Source of the DNA: Candidatus Brevundimonas colombiensis
Lineage (GTDB): Bacteria > Pseudomonadota > Alphaproteobacteria > Caulobacterales > Caulobacteraceae
Direction of reading: 5' to 3'
DNA length: 64,000 nucleotides
Assembly: GCA_029202665.1 (NCBI GenBank)
Contig: CP119326.1
Coordinates: forward strand, 868,001-932,000
Position 1 is the stretch's first letter, and every line of letters begins with the position of its first letter. The notes under the pieces were generated by a model. That model made no database searches. It was not told where the DNA came from and saw nothing but the letters and a program-made list of their open reading frames with translations. This document shows positions 36,064 to 45,308 of this stretch, piece by piece. The position numbers and the translations under genes are program-made.

Positions 36064-36112
36064 TTTTCGATATATCTGTTCACGACGATTTAGATATATC
36101 TGAATATCGAAA
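36064..36112. promoter_or_regulatory. Candidate PadR operator
   Basis: Two copies of the palindrome GATATATC lie at 36069-36076 and 36093-36100, flanked by an inverted pair TTTCGATAT (36065-36073) and ATATCGAAA (36104-36112). The site is AT-rich in a GC-rich genome and sits just upstream of the regulator, between it and the divergent hydrolase. Confidence 0.6.
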
Positions 36113-36160
36113 TGCGCAAGGGGGCTGGTTTTCGCCTTCAAGCTGCGGCGTAAAGCGGGG

Positions 36161-36910
36161 ATGGACGATCTGAAGCGCCGCTGGGCCCGCCTCGAACCGC
36201 ATATGATCGTTGTCGGGCCGGACGACGCCGCGCCGCGCCCGGCGGTCCTGCTGTTCCACGGCTGCGGCGGCCTGCGCGATCATCTGCCCCGTTATGCCGC
36301 GGCGGCCAGGGCGGGGGGCTGGCGCGCCTTCATCATCGATTCCTACGGGCCGCGCGGCTGGGGCCGGGCCTTCACCTTGACGGCGGTCTGCAGCGGCCTG
36401 TCGTTCCGGGGCTACGAACGCGCCGGCGACGTGCTGGCCGCCATCCAGGGCGTATCCGCCCGGCCCGATGTCGATGCGACCCGCTTGGCCTTGGGCGGCT
36501 GGAGCCACGGCGGCTGGTCGATCATGGAGATGATGAGCGCCGCGCCCGCCCCCGGCGCCATGGGGGTGTCGAACCCCGGCGACGCCGACCTGTCGGGGGT
36601 GCGCGCCGTATGGCTGATGTATCCCTATATCGGGCCTTTCGCCTTTAACCGGATGAAGCCGTGGCGGCATTGTCCGAAGGTTCTGGCCGTGACCTGCAGA
36701 CGCGACCACCTGACCACGGTGCGCAACGCCGAACGGGTCAATGCGATGATCGGCGACTGCGGCGCCCAGGTCGAAAGCTGGATCGCCGCCGGCACCCACG
36801 CCTTCGACGAGCCCACCAACAACGGGCCGATGCGTCATGACCCGGAGTTGACCCAGGAGGCGCTGCGTCGTTTCCGCGCATTCCTGATCGACGTGGCGCC
36901 ACATACCTGA
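36161..36910 (+). CDS. Dienelactone hydrolase-like alpha/beta hydrolase
   Basis: The product has 249 residues. The nucleophile elbow GGWSHGG holds S115; the HGCGG oxyanion loop is at 33-37, and the acid and histidine are likely in TCRRDHLT and AAGTHAFDE. The fold resembles dienelactone hydrolases, but such proteins act on many esters. The ATG at 36161 is 48 bases from the PadR operator, so the hydrolase could be controlled by the same regulator. No signal peptide is evident. Confidence 0.8.
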   Translation: MDDLKRRWARLEPHMIVVGPDDAAPRPAVLLFHGCGGLRDHLPRYAAAARAGGWRAFIIDSYGPRGWGRAFTLTAVCSGLSFRGYERAGDVLAAIQGVSARPDVDATRLALGGWSHGGWSIMEMMSAAPAPGAMGVSNPGDADLSGVRAVWLMYPYIGPFAFNRMKPWRHCPKVLAVTCRRDHLTTVRNAERVNAMIGDCGAQVESWIAAGTHAFDEPTNNGPMRHDPELTQEALRRFRAFLIDVAPHT

Positions 36911-36937
36911 AGCGCGGCGTTGAGACGGAGCAATCCA

Positions 36938-37048
36938 ATGAATCTCATCCTGTCTAAACGGGATCGTGTGGCGCTGGCCTTTGCAGGCGGCGTGCTTTCG
37001 GGCGGTTTGCTGACCGCTTTGGCGATCTGGACGAGCCTGCTGGCCTGA
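36938..37048 (+). CDS. Small single-span membrane protein (36 residues)
   Basis: A short reading frame encodes a charged N-terminus (MNLILSKRDRV) and one hydrophobic helix (ALAFAGGVLSGGLLTALAIW). GGAG lies seven bases before the ATG, a good ribosome site. It fills the gap between the hydrolase and the Rrf2 gene. Function is unknown. The ribosome site and a clean membrane helix favour it being real. Confidence 0.45.
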   Translation: MNLILSKRDRVALAFAGGVLSGGLLTALAIWTSLLA

Positions 37049-37089
37049 AAAAGAATCTCAGGCTCCCGGCTTGACGAACGGCCTATCAC

Positions 37090-37106
37090 GTAACAATTGA
37101 AGTTAC
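37090..37106. promoter_or_regulatory. Inverted repeat at the Rrf2 gene start
   Basis: GTAAC and GTTAC, seven bases apart, end directly at the Rrf2 start codon. This could be its autoregulatory operator. No ribosome site fits between the repeat and the ATG. Confidence 0.45.
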
Positions 37107-37586
37107 ATGAAACGCGACAGCCGTCTCTCAAACATCCTCCATGCCCTGCTACACATGGCCGAGCGTCAGGCGCGAACCGGAGCGCCGATGACCTCAGACC
37201 AGCTGGCCGTCTGTCTGTCGACCAATCCGGTGGTGGTGCGTCGGACCATGGCCGGCCTGCGCGAACAGGGGCTGGTGGCGTCCGAGAAGGGGCGCGGCGG
37301 CGGCTGGCGTCTGGCGCGGCCGCTGGATCAGGTCAGCCTGGGCCAGGTCCATGTGGCGCTGGGCGAGCCCGGCCTGATCCCCGACGCCCCGCCGGTCGAG
37401 GCCGAGGGCTGTCTGGTCGAGGCGGCGGTGAACGACGCCTTGGGTGAAACCTACGCCGCCGCCCGCGCCCTGCTGGTCGCACGACTGAACGAAATCACCC
37501 TGGCCGATCTGGCGGCGGATTTCTCCCGCCGCATGGCCGCCCATCCCAAGAGGAATCTGCTCCATGTCCACAGCCCAAAGTCCTGA
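37107..37586 (+). CDS. Rrf2-family transcriptional regulator
   Basis: The 159-residue protein has an Rrf2 winged helix: LSNILHALLHMAERQ, MTSDQLAVCLSTNPVVVRRTMAGLREQGLV, SEKGRGGGWRLARP. Only one cysteine (about C106, in EGCLVEAA) follows, rather than the three-cysteine cluster of IscR or NsrR, so it is more likely a thiol or redox switch than an Fe-S sensor. It overlaps the following flavoprotein gene by 23 bases, which points to that gene as its target. Confidence 0.88.
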   Translation: MKRDSRLSNILHALLHMAERQARTGAPMTSDQLAVCLSTNPVVVRRTMAGLREQGLVASEKGRGGGWRLARPLDQVSLGQVHVALGEPGLIPDAPPVEAEGCLVEAAVNDALGETYAAARALLVARLNEITLADLAADFSRRMAAHPKRNLLHVHSPKS

Positions 37587-38505
37587 CGTCATGCCGCACG
37601 ACGCCCTGATCATCGGCGGTTCCTACGCCGGCCTGTCCGCCGCTATGCAGTTGGTGCGGGCGCGCCGCCGCGTCCTGGTCATCGACGACGGCCGGCCGCG
37701 CAACCGGTTCGCCGCCCGCGCCCACGGGGTCCTGTCCAACGACGGCAAGCCTGGCGCGGAGATCGCCGCCGTGGCCCGCGCCCAGGTCGCGGCCTACCCC
37801 ACCGCCGCCTTCCGCATGGCCGAGGCTGTGGCCGTCGAACGGATCGACGGCGGCTTTCAGGTCGTCTTCGCCGACGGGACCAGGACCACTGGCCGACGGC
37901 TGTTGCTGTCGCACGGGGTCGAGGACGTGCTGGCCGATATTCCTGGCGTGAGGGAACGCTGGGGCCGCACCGCCCTGCACTGTCCCTGGTGCCACGGGTA
38001 CGAGATCGGCGGCGGCCCCATCGGCGTACTGGGGCGCGGCGATCATGCGGTCCCATATGCCGCGACCGTCGCCGAATGGGGCCAGGTCACCCTGTTCATG
38101 GGGCTGGAAACCGGCCTGTCGCCCGAAGACGCCCATCTGCTGCATCGGCGCGGGGTGATCATCGAGACCACGCCGATCGCGCGGCTGGAAGGCGAGGCCC
38201 CGACCCTGACAGGGGCGCGTCTTATCGACGGTCGGTTCGTCGCGCTGAAGGCCATCTTCGTCGGCGCCAATGTTCGCGTCGCCAGCCCCTTCGCCGAACA
38301 TCTGGGATGCGAAATGATCGACACCCCCATGGGGCGGGTGATCAAGGTGGATGGCCTGCAGCAGACGACCCAGCCGGGCGTCTTCGCCGCCGGCGACCTG
38401 GCCCGGGCCGCCTCCAACATCACCCTGGCGACTTCGGACGGCATGACCGCCGCCCACGCCCTGTTCCGGTCGCTGGTCGAGGAAGAGACGGCGGTCGCCG
38501 CCTAA
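37564..38505 (+). CDS. Thioredoxin-reductase-like NAD(P)/FAD oxidoreductase
   Basis: The 313-residue flavoprotein has an FAD-binding ALIIGGSYAGLSAA at 14-27, a redox-active CPWC at C140/C143, an NADPH-binding IGVLGRGDHA near 153 and the FAD motif GVFAAGDLARA near 274. The CPWC motif deviates from the usual CATC of thioredoxin reductase. This subgroup is often found next to Rrf2 regulators and OsmC proteins, as here, which suggests a role in thiol or peroxide stress. The electron acceptor is unknown. Confidence 0.85.
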   Translation: MSTAQSPDVMPHDALIIGGSYAGLSAAMQLVRARRRVLVIDDGRPRNRFAARAHGVLSNDGKPGAEIAAVARAQVAAYPTAAFRMAEAVAVERIDGGFQVVFADGTRTTGRRLLLSHGVEDVLADIPGVRERWGRTALHCPWCHGYEIGGGPIGVLGRGDHAVPYAATVAEWGQVTLFMGLETGLSPEDAHLLHRRGVIIETTPIARLEGEAPTLTGARLIDGRFVALKAIFVGANVRVASPFAEHLGCEMIDTPMGRVIKVDGLQQTTQPGVFAAGDLARAASNITLATSDGMTAAHALFRSLVEEETAVAA

Positions 38506-38966
38506 CCGATCGTCGCCTCGACCGTGATGACCGCTCGCACCGAATGGGCCATCTCGCAATGGTCGTGCGCCTGGCGGTGCAGGGCATCGATCTCGGCCTG
38601 ATCCGGTTCGCGGCCGGCGAAACTGGTGAAGGGGCGCAGCGTCACCTCGGCGAGATAGCGTTTGCCGTGATCGTCCTGGCCCATCCTGCCCGACGCCTCG
38701 TCGGCATAGGTGTCGACCACCAGGCCCGCATTGGCGGCGAAGGCCAGGAACCACAGCATGTGACAGCTGGACAGGGAGGCGATCATCGCCTCCTCCGGAT
38801 CGACGGCCGAGGCGTCGGACATCGGCAGGGGCACGCTGGACGGGGCCGACGATCCGGGCACCACCGCCCCGCCGTCGAAGGTCCAGCTGTGGGCGCGGCT
38901 GTAACGCTTGTCCAGAAACGGCTGGTCGCCGCGCTCCCAAACGATCCTGGCCTCATAGACACCCAT
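38502..38966 (-). CDS. OsmC/Ohr-family peroxidase-like protein
   Basis: The 154-residue protein carries two reactive cysteines, C68 in SLSSCHMLWFLAFA and C137 in AHDHCEMA, as in OsmC proteins that reduce organic peroxides. It faces the thioredoxin-reductase-like gene tail to tail with a four-base overlap. Proximity to the Rrf2-flavoprotein pair suggests a shared oxidative-stress role, though it is on the opposite strand. Confidence 0.87.
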   Translation of the reverse strand: MGVYEARIVWERGDQPFLDKRYSRAHSWTFDGGAVVPGSSAPSSVPLPMSDASAVDPEEAMIASLSSCHMLWFLAFAANAGLVVDTYADEASGRMGQDDHGKRYLAEVTLRPFTSFAGREPDQAEIDALHRQAHDHCEMAHSVRAVITVEATIG

Positions 38967-38980
38967 GCCGCGCTCCTCCT

Positions 38981-39673
38981 TCAGTCCGCCAGGATCGTAT
39001 AGGTCATCCGCGCCCTAACCTCGAAGCCCAGCGAGCGGTAGAAGGCGATGGTCGCCTCGTGATCGGCGAAGGCGTGCAGGAAGACGGTCTCTCCGCTGGC
39101 CAGAATTTCGGCGGCCACCGCGCGCGACAGAGCCGCGGCTAGACCCCGGCCGCGGTGGTCGGGATGGGTGCAGATGCCGCTCAGTTCGGTGAAGCCGTCC
39201 ACGCGCAGGCGTCGCCCGGCCATGGCGATCAGTTCGCCGTCCTGTTTCACGCCGATGAAGGGACCCAGCTTGCGGGTCGCCGACCGGAACGGACCCGGCT
39301 TGGTCAGGGTCGCCAGCGCCAGCATGGCCGGGGCGTCGGCCTCGGTCAGGGTGTCATAGACGACCGACTTGCCGCCCGCCGTCACGGCCCGCGCGGTCAT
39401 CTGAACCAGAGGTACGCGGCCGACGACACCCGCCCCGACCGGCAGGACGTCGGCGATGGCGCTGCCTTCGACCTCGATCAAGCCCGCGCCGGGATAGGTC
39501 CGTGCAAGGTCGCCCATAGCCGCGAGACTGTCGGGCGAACGGTCGGCGCAGGCCATGAAGACCCCGACCTCCGGGTCGATGCGAACGGCGTGAAAACTGG
39601 AATCCGGCGTCGTCAGCGACGACAGGCGGGTGTTCAGCGCGTTCCAGACGGCGCGGTCGAGAGGGTGGCTCAT
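38981..39673 (-). CDS. GNAT-family N-acetyltransferase
   Basis: The 230-residue protein has a C-terminal GNAT domain with the acetyl-CoA loop HPDHRGRGLAAALS near residue 172 and ending in FYRSLGFEVRARMTY. The N-terminal 100 residues form a second, degenerate domain, as in FR47-like acetyltransferases. The substrate is unknown. It is 14 bases upstream of the OsmC gene on the same strand and could be cotranscribed with it. Confidence 0.82.
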   Translation of the reverse strand: MSHPLDRAVWNALNTRLSSLTTPDSSFHAVRIDPEVGVFMACADRSPDSLAAMGDLARTYPGAGLIEVEGSAIADVLPVGAGVVGRVPLVQMTARAVTAGGKSVVYDTLTEADAPAMLALATLTKPGPFRSATRKLGPFIGVKQDGELIAMAGRRLRVDGFTELSGICTHPDHRGRGLAAALSRAVAAEILASGETVFLHAFADHEATIAFYRSLGFEVRARMTYTILAD

Positions 39674-39760
39674 GACCGCTGATCTAGGGGCGGGCTGCGC
39701 CTGATGAAACCCTTGACGGGTCGCCGCATCCGAAAATCGCAGAAGACGGGATCAGGCCCC

Positions 39761-40810
39761 CTAGGGGCGCCAGAAACCGACGATTGTCTTGACCTCATCG
39801 ACCACTGGGTCGGCGACCTCGGCGGCGCGCTCAGCGCCGTCCTTGAGCACCCTGTCGATCTCGGCCGGGTCATCCAGCAGGCGGCGCATTTCCGCCGTGA
39901 CGGGCGCCAGGGACGATACCGCCAGATCGGCCAATGCAGGCTTGAAGGCGCCAAAGCCCTGACCGCCGAACTCGGCCATCACCTGCTCGCGGGTCTGGCC
40001 CGACAGGGCGGCGTAGATGGCGACCAGATTCTTGGCTTCGGGGCGGTCGTTCAGGCCGTCCAGGGTTTCCGGCAGCGGTTCGGGATCGGTCTTGGCCTTC
40101 CTGATCTTGGCGGCGATGGTGTCGGCGTCGTCGGTCAGGTTGATGCGGCTGTTGTCTGAGGGATCCGACTTCGACATCTTGGCCGCCCCGTCGCGCAGGG
40201 ACATGACGCGCGTCGCCGGGCCCTGGATGACGGGTTCGGGCACGGGGAAGAAGCCGGGCACGCCGAAGTCGTTGTTGAACTTGGCGGCGATGTCGCGGGT
40301 CAGTTCCAGATGCTGTTTCTGGTCTTCGCCGACCGGCACTTCGGTCGCCTTGTACAGCAGGATGTCCGCCGCCTGCAGCACCGGATAGGTGTAGAGGCCG
40401 ACCGAGGCGCGTTCCTTGTGCTTGCCCGACTTCTCCTTGAACTGGGTCATCCGGTCTAGCCAGCCGAGGCGGGCGACGCAGTTGAAGACCCAGGCCAGAT
40501 CGGCGTGGGCGCGCACCGCCGACTGGGGGAAGATGATCGACCGGGCCGGATCGAGCCCCGAGGCCAGATAGGCGGCCGCGATCTCGCGCGTCTGGGCGGC
40601 CAGCTTGGCCGGGTCCTGCCACACGGTGATGGCGTGCATGTCGGCGACGAAGACGAAGACCGGCGCGCCCTGGTCCTGAAGCTCGACGAAACGCGTCAGC
40701 GCGCCAAGATAGTTGCCCAGGTGCAGGGCGCCGGAGGCCTGGATGCCGGACAGGATGCGGCGCGGGCCGTCATAGGCCGGAGCTGCGGGGGCCGGGGTCG
40801 GGTCAGTCAT
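39761..40810 (-). CDS. trpS: Tryptophanyl-tRNA synthetase
   Basis: This class Ic synthetase charges tRNA-Trp. The 349-residue protein has HLGN at 30-33 and KMSKS at 211-215, with LQAADILLYKATEVPVGEDQ between them. A 10-15 residue Pro/Ala-rich tail precedes the usual N-terminus RRILSGIQASG. It lies downstream of murJ with a 123-base gap that holds a hairpin. Confidence 0.97.
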   Translation of the reverse strand: MTDPTPAPAAPAYDGPRRILSGIQASGALHLGNYLGALTRFVELQDQGAPVFVFVADMHAITVWQDPAKLAAQTREIAAAYLASGLDPARSIIFPQSAVRAHADLAWVFNCVARLGWLDRMTQFKEKSGKHKERASVGLYTYPVLQAADILLYKATEVPVGEDQKQHLELTRDIAAKFNNDFGVPGFFPVPEPVIQGPATRVMSLRDGAAKMSKSDPSDNSRINLTDDADTIAAKIRKAKTDPEPLPETLDGLNDRPEAKNLVAIYAALSGQTREQVMAEFGGQGFGAFKPALADLAVSSLAPVTAEMRRLLDDPAEIDRVLKDGAERAAEVADPVVDEVKTIVGFWRP

Positions 40811-40840
40811 GGATCGGGTCTCGAAAAATCAGTGTCAGGC

Positions 40841-40873
40841 ATGGCGAAAGGAGCGGCTGTTCAGCCGCGCCAT
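40841..40873 (-). terminator. Hairpin between murJ and trpS
   Basis: GCGGCTG/CAGCCGC with a 2-base loop is extended by ATGGCG/CGCCAT. On the minus strand a short T run follows only after about 20 bases, so termination would be weak. Confidence 0.35.
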
Positions 40874-40933
40874 CGCAGGTCGAAAATGAAGCCCGAGTTC
40901 GTCATGGCCTCGCGCTTATCGGTTCGGGGCCGG

Positions 40934-42529
40934 TCAGTCCAGACCGGACGCCACGCCTCCGCCCGGCTCGCGCCGCAGGGTGGCCTTCAGTTCCGACACG
41001 GTGACGGCCCGGAAAGCGAACAGACAGGCGCCGTACAGAACCGCGCCCGCGCCGCAGACGATCAGGACCGCGATCTCCTTGGCCAGGAAGACATGGCTCA
41101 ACAGTCGATAGTTGATGCTGGCGGCGAACAGGATGGCGGCCATGACACCGCTGGCGGCGATGACCCGGCCGATGCGTGACAGGAAGGCGGGCGACGGACG
41201 CCAGCTGTTCTCGCGCACCAGAACCCCGCCCAGCAGGCCGACATTGACCCAGGCCGAGGTGCTGGTGGCGATGGCCAGGCCCAGCACGCCGTCCCAGCCC
41301 TGGCTGCGGAACCAGAAGAACAGGCCCGACCCCAGGACCACGGTGATGACCACGCTGGTGATGGCGAAGATCATCGGGCGGCGGGTGTCCTGACGGGCGA
41401 AGAAGGGCGGGGTCAGCACCTTGGCCAGGACGAAGGCGGGCACGCCCCAGGCGAACTGGCGCAGGACATCGGCGGTGCGGCTGGCGTCGGCCGAGGTGAA
41501 GGCGCCGCGCGTCACCGTGGCGTCGATGATGAAAAAGGGAATAACGAACAGGGCCACGGCGGCCGGCAGGGTGAAGGCCATGGCCAGGTTGATCCCGTCG
41601 TCCAGGGTACGCTGGCCGCCCGCGTGGTCGCCGGCGACGAAGGCCTTGGTCAGGCGCGGCACCAGGGCCAGGCCGATGGCGACGCCGACCAGACCCAGCG
41701 GCAGTTGATACAGACGGTCGGCGTTGTAGAGGACCGATCGCGCGCCCTCGTCCGACCCGGTCAGGAACTGCGACACCAGGGAGTTGATCTGAAGGGCGCC
41801 GCCCGCCAGCGCGCCGGGCACGGCCAGGGCAAGCGTGTGACGGACATTGGGGGTCAGGCGCGGCAGGCCGATCTTCAGCCGCACGCCCAGACGCCGCACG
41901 CCCCACCACAACAGGCCCGCCTGAATGACGCCAGAGACCGTCACCGCCGCCGTCACCATCATCAGCACCGTCTCCTGCGGGATGGGCAGAAGCATGGGCG
42001 GAACCAGGGCGGCCAGGGTGCACAGGTTCAGAAAAACCGGCACGGCTGCGGACAGGGCGAACCGGCCGCCGGTGTTCAGCACACCGGACAGCAAGGACGC
42101 CACGGTCATGCAGGCCAGATAGGGCATGGCCAGCTGGGTTGCGGTCACGGCGGCGCGTAGCACCTCGGGCTGGCCCTGATAGGCGGACAGCAGCCACGGC
42201 ATGATCCACGGCATGACCACCTGCAACAGGATGCAGAAGCCCGCCACCATGGCCAGCATGAAGCTGAGCGCCTCGGACGCGGTGACGGCCGCGGCCTCCT
42301 CGCCCTGACGTGCGCGCACCCCGCCATAAACCGGCACGAAGGCCTGAGCGAATGCGCCCTCCGCGAACAGGCGACGAAACATATTCGGCAGCATTATGGC
42401 TGTGGACCAGGCGTCCATCAGGGGGCCTTGGCCAAAGGTCGCTGAAAGGGCGAGATCGCGCCCGAAGCCCAACAAGCGGCTGCCGAGCGTCAGCGATGAC
42501 TGAACCAGGGTGTTGCGGGCGAGGCTCAT
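40934..42529 (-). CDS. murJ: Lipid II flippase MurJ (MviN)
   Basis: This inner-membrane protein of the MOP superfamily flips lipid II for peptidoglycan synthesis. The 531 residues contain about 14 hydrophobic segments. The start NTLVQSSLTLGSRLLGFGRD and AFVPVYGGVRARQGEEAA are typical of MurJ. It is downstream of glnD on the same strand, 36 bases away; a glnD-murJ-trpS order is common in alphaproteobacteria. Confidence 0.95.
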   Translation of the reverse strand: MSLARNTLVQSSLTLGSRLLGFGRDLALSATFGQGPLMDAWSTAIMLPNMFRRLFAEGAFAQAFVPVYGGVRARQGEEAAAVTASEALSFMLAMVAGFCILLQVVMPWIMPWLLSAYQGQPEVLRAAVTATQLAMPYLACMTVASLLSGVLNTGGRFALSAAVPVFLNLCTLAALVPPMLLPIPQETVLMMVTAAVTVSGVIQAGLLWWGVRRLGVRLKIGLPRLTPNVRHTLALAVPGALAGGALQINSLVSQFLTGSDEGARSVLYNADRLYQLPLGLVGVAIGLALVPRLTKAFVAGDHAGGQRTLDDGINLAMAFTLPAAVALFVIPFFIIDATVTRGAFTSADASRTADVLRQFAWGVPAFVLAKVLTPPFFARQDTRRPMIFAITSVVITVVLGSGLFFWFRSQGWDGVLGLAIATSTSAWVNVGLLGGVLVRENSWRPSPAFLSRIGRVIAASGVMAAILFAASINYRLLSHVFLAKEIAVLIVCGAGAVLYGACLFAFRAVTVSELKATLRREPGGGVASGLD

Positions 42530-42565
42530 GCGGACATTCGACAGAGAGCGGAAGATCGATTTCGC

Positions 42566-45265
42566 TTAGCGCGCTTGCTCGCCCGGCGATATGGGCTTGC
42601 GCGCCCGCCGACCCAGTTCGGAGACGTCGCGGGCGCTGGCCCGGGCCGAGCGCACCTTGCGGCCGGCCGGCGCAGGCGCGCGGCTGTCCAGAACGACCTC
42701 CAACGCCGTCCGTAATTCGGTGACCCGCTGTTCGGACGTCAGCTTTCGTCCCTTGCGGTCCACGACATAGAAACTGTCCACCGCCCGCTCGCCATAGCTG
42801 GCCACATGGGCCGAGCGGATGCTGAGGCCCTCGTCGTTGAAGACGCGCGACAGATCGGCCAACAGGCCGGGCCGGTCGGCGCATGACACCTCGACCACGG
42901 TGGCGAGTTCGCTGGCGTGGTGATCGACCATGACCACGGGCCGAACTTCGAAGGCGGCCTTTCGGGCGTTGCCGGCCGGCTGGGGCGCCTGGCCGATCCG
43001 GCCCTCGCCGCGCGCGGCCTTTTCCAGCGCCTCGACAAGGGTCGTCAACCTTCGCGGCTCGGCCTGGCCATAGGCTGCGCCCGCCCCGTCCTGAACGCGG
43101 AAGACGTCCAGCACCACCCCGTCCTCGGTCGCCACCCGCGCGTCGGTGACATCGGCGCCCAGGGCGGCCATGGTCTGGGCCAGGTCGGCGAACAGGCCGG
43201 GTCGGTCGACGGCGGCGATGGAGATTTCGGTGGCCTGGACGGGCAATCCTTCAACCGGCGACACTGGCGCGGCTTCGGCCGCCGCCCCGGTTCGGCGCGC
43301 CCGTTCGACCAGGGCCGGGTGGACCGACAGCGGATCCTCACGCGCCACGTCCTCGCCCCGGAACAGGGCGGCGACCTGATTATAGAGGGTGCGCATCAGC
43401 TGACCCTTCCAGCCGTTCCACACCCCGGGCCCCACGGCCCGGATGTCGGCGACGGTCAGGACCAGCAGCATCCGCAACCGTTCGGGATCGCCAACCAGTT
43501 CGGCGAACGCGCGGATCGTGGCCGGGTCCGACAGGTCGCGCTTCTGGGCATAGTCGCTGAGCGCCAGGTGACTGCGCACCAGCCAGACCACCAGTTCGAT
43601 GCGGCGGGGATCAACGCCCAGCCGCTCGCAGGCCCGGCGCGCGGCGATGGCGCCGTCCTCCAGCTGCCCCCGCTCGCCGCCCTTGCCCACGTCGTGCAGC
43701 AGCATCCCCAGCATCAGGGCTTCCATGTCCGAGATCAGATGCACGATCTCGCTGGCCATCGGGTGATCGCCCGTCAGTTTGCCGCGCGCGATGTCGTTGA
43801 TGACGCCGATGGCCTGCAGCGTGTGCTCGTCCACCGTATAGGCGTGATACATGTTGAACTGGGTCTGGCCGACGATCCGGCCCCATTCGGGCAGGAACCG
43901 CCCCAACAGGCCTGTCTCGTTCATGATGGTCAGGACGCGATAGGGCCGCTGACCATGGGCCAGCACGTCCAGAAAGGCCCGCGTCGCCGCGGGATCGCGC
44001 CTCAGCCGCGGCGTCACCAGCGACAGAGACCGGGTCACGGCCGAGAAGGCGTCGGGGTGCAGATCAAGGTCATGTTTGTCGGCGCAGACGAACAGGGTCA
44101 GCAGCTTGACCGGGTCGGCCGCGAACACATCCGGTCCCTCGACCGACAGCCGCCCCTGATCGACCCAGAACCCCTCGACTTCCAGCTTGCGGCGCGCCGG
44201 ACGGAACGGGGTCATCAGGCGCGACAGGCCTTGCGCCGTTTTCTGGTGACGCGCCTCCAGCTTGGCCGACATGGCGCGGGTCAGGGCGCCGACGTCGCGC
44301 GCCACCAGGAAATATCGGCGCATGAACCGCTCGACCGCCGGCTCGTCGCCCCGCCCGCGCCAGCCCATGCGCCGGGCCACCTCGGGCTGCATGTCGAAGG
44401 TCAGCTTCTCCTCGGCGCGCCCCGCGATCAGGTGCAGGTGAATGCGAACCCGCCACAGGAAGTCGAACGCCTCGTCAGACGTGCGCCGTTCACGCGGGGT
44501 GAACAGCTCGTCCATCACCGTCGCGCCCAGCCGGCTTTCAGGGGCCAGGGACCGGGCGATCCAGTACAGGGTGTTCAGGTCGCGCAAGCCCCCCTTGCCG
44601 TCCTTGACGTTGGGTTCGACCTTGTAGCGCGTCGAGCCTGACTTCTCGTGCCGCACGGCCCGTTCTTCCAGCTTGGCGGCGATGAAGGGGCGCGGGTCGG
44701 ACCTGGACACCATCTCGCGGAACCGACCGATCATCAGCTCGGCCAGGCGCTGATCGCCTGCCAGCGGCCGCGCCTCGAGCAGGGTCGTCCGCACCGTCAT
44801 GTCTGTGCGCGACAGGCTGAGGCATTCCTCGACCGAGCGCACCGACGGCCCGACCTTCACCCCCAGATCCCACAGCACATAGAGGACGAACTCGATCACG
44901 CTCTCGCCGCGCGGCGTCGCCTTGGCCGGGCGCAGGAACAGCAGATCGAGGTCCGAGAAGGGCGCCAGGACGCCCCGCCCGTAGCCCCCGACCGCCACCA
45001 GCGACAGACGCTCGCTCTCGACGGGCGAGACGGGAAACAGGGTCTCGGTCGCCACCCGCCACAGGGCCGTCAGCATGTCGTCGGCGGCCGCGGCGTACAG
45101 TCGGGCGACCTCGCGGCCCTTCAGACCCGCGTCCAGCTTGCGCTCGGCGCGGGTGCGGGCGGCGTCATAGGCCTCGCGCAGAACGAAAGAGACCGCCGCG
45201 CGCGGATCCTGCGCGGCGGCGGCCTTGTCTAGTCGGTCGTCCAGGCCAGGCGAAGCGGGGGTCAT
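42566..45265 (-). CDS. glnD: Bifunctional uridylyltransferase/uridylyl-removing enzyme GlnD
   Basis: This sensor of glutamine adds or removes UMP on PII proteins. The 899-residue protein has a nucleotidyltransferase domain with GGYGRG at 93-98 and D105/D107, an HD domain with MLLHDVGKG near the middle, and two C-terminal ACT domains (EISIAAVDRPGLFADL and VVEVSCADRPGLLADL). All catalytic residues are intact. With ntrZ and gdhZ in the same window it adds to a nitrogen theme, but the genes are not linked in one operon. Confidence 0.96.
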   Translation of the reverse strand: MTPASPGLDDRLDKAAAAQDPRAAVSFVLREAYDAARTRAERKLDAGLKGREVARLYAAAADDMLTALWRVATETLFPVSPVESERLSLVAVGGYGRGVLAPFSDLDLLFLRPAKATPRGESVIEFVLYVLWDLGVKVGPSVRSVEECLSLSRTDMTVRTTLLEARPLAGDQRLAELMIGRFREMVSRSDPRPFIAAKLEERAVRHEKSGSTRYKVEPNVKDGKGGLRDLNTLYWIARSLAPESRLGATVMDELFTPRERRTSDEAFDFLWRVRIHLHLIAGRAEEKLTFDMQPEVARRMGWRGRGDEPAVERFMRRYFLVARDVGALTRAMSAKLEARHQKTAQGLSRLMTPFRPARRKLEVEGFWVDQGRLSVEGPDVFAADPVKLLTLFVCADKHDLDLHPDAFSAVTRSLSLVTPRLRRDPAATRAFLDVLAHGQRPYRVLTIMNETGLLGRFLPEWGRIVGQTQFNMYHAYTVDEHTLQAIGVINDIARGKLTGDHPMASEIVHLISDMEALMLGMLLHDVGKGGERGQLEDGAIAARRACERLGVDPRRIELVVWLVRSHLALSDYAQKRDLSDPATIRAFAELVGDPERLRMLLVLTVADIRAVGPGVWNGWKGQLMRTLYNQVAALFRGEDVAREDPLSVHPALVERARRTGAAAEAAPVSPVEGLPVQATEISIAAVDRPGLFADLAQTMAALGADVTDARVATEDGVVLDVFRVQDGAGAAYGQAEPRRLTTLVEALEKAARGEGRIGQAPQPAGNARKAAFEVRPVVMVDHHASELATVVEVSCADRPGLLADLSRVFNDEGLSIRSAHVASYGERAVDSFYVVDRKGRKLTSEQRVTELRTALEVVLDSRAPAPAGRKVRSARASARDVSELGRRARKPISPGEQAR

Positions 45266-45308
45266 GTCGCCGATATAGGCCTCAAACCCTCGCCGCGTCA
45301 GTCGGGGA

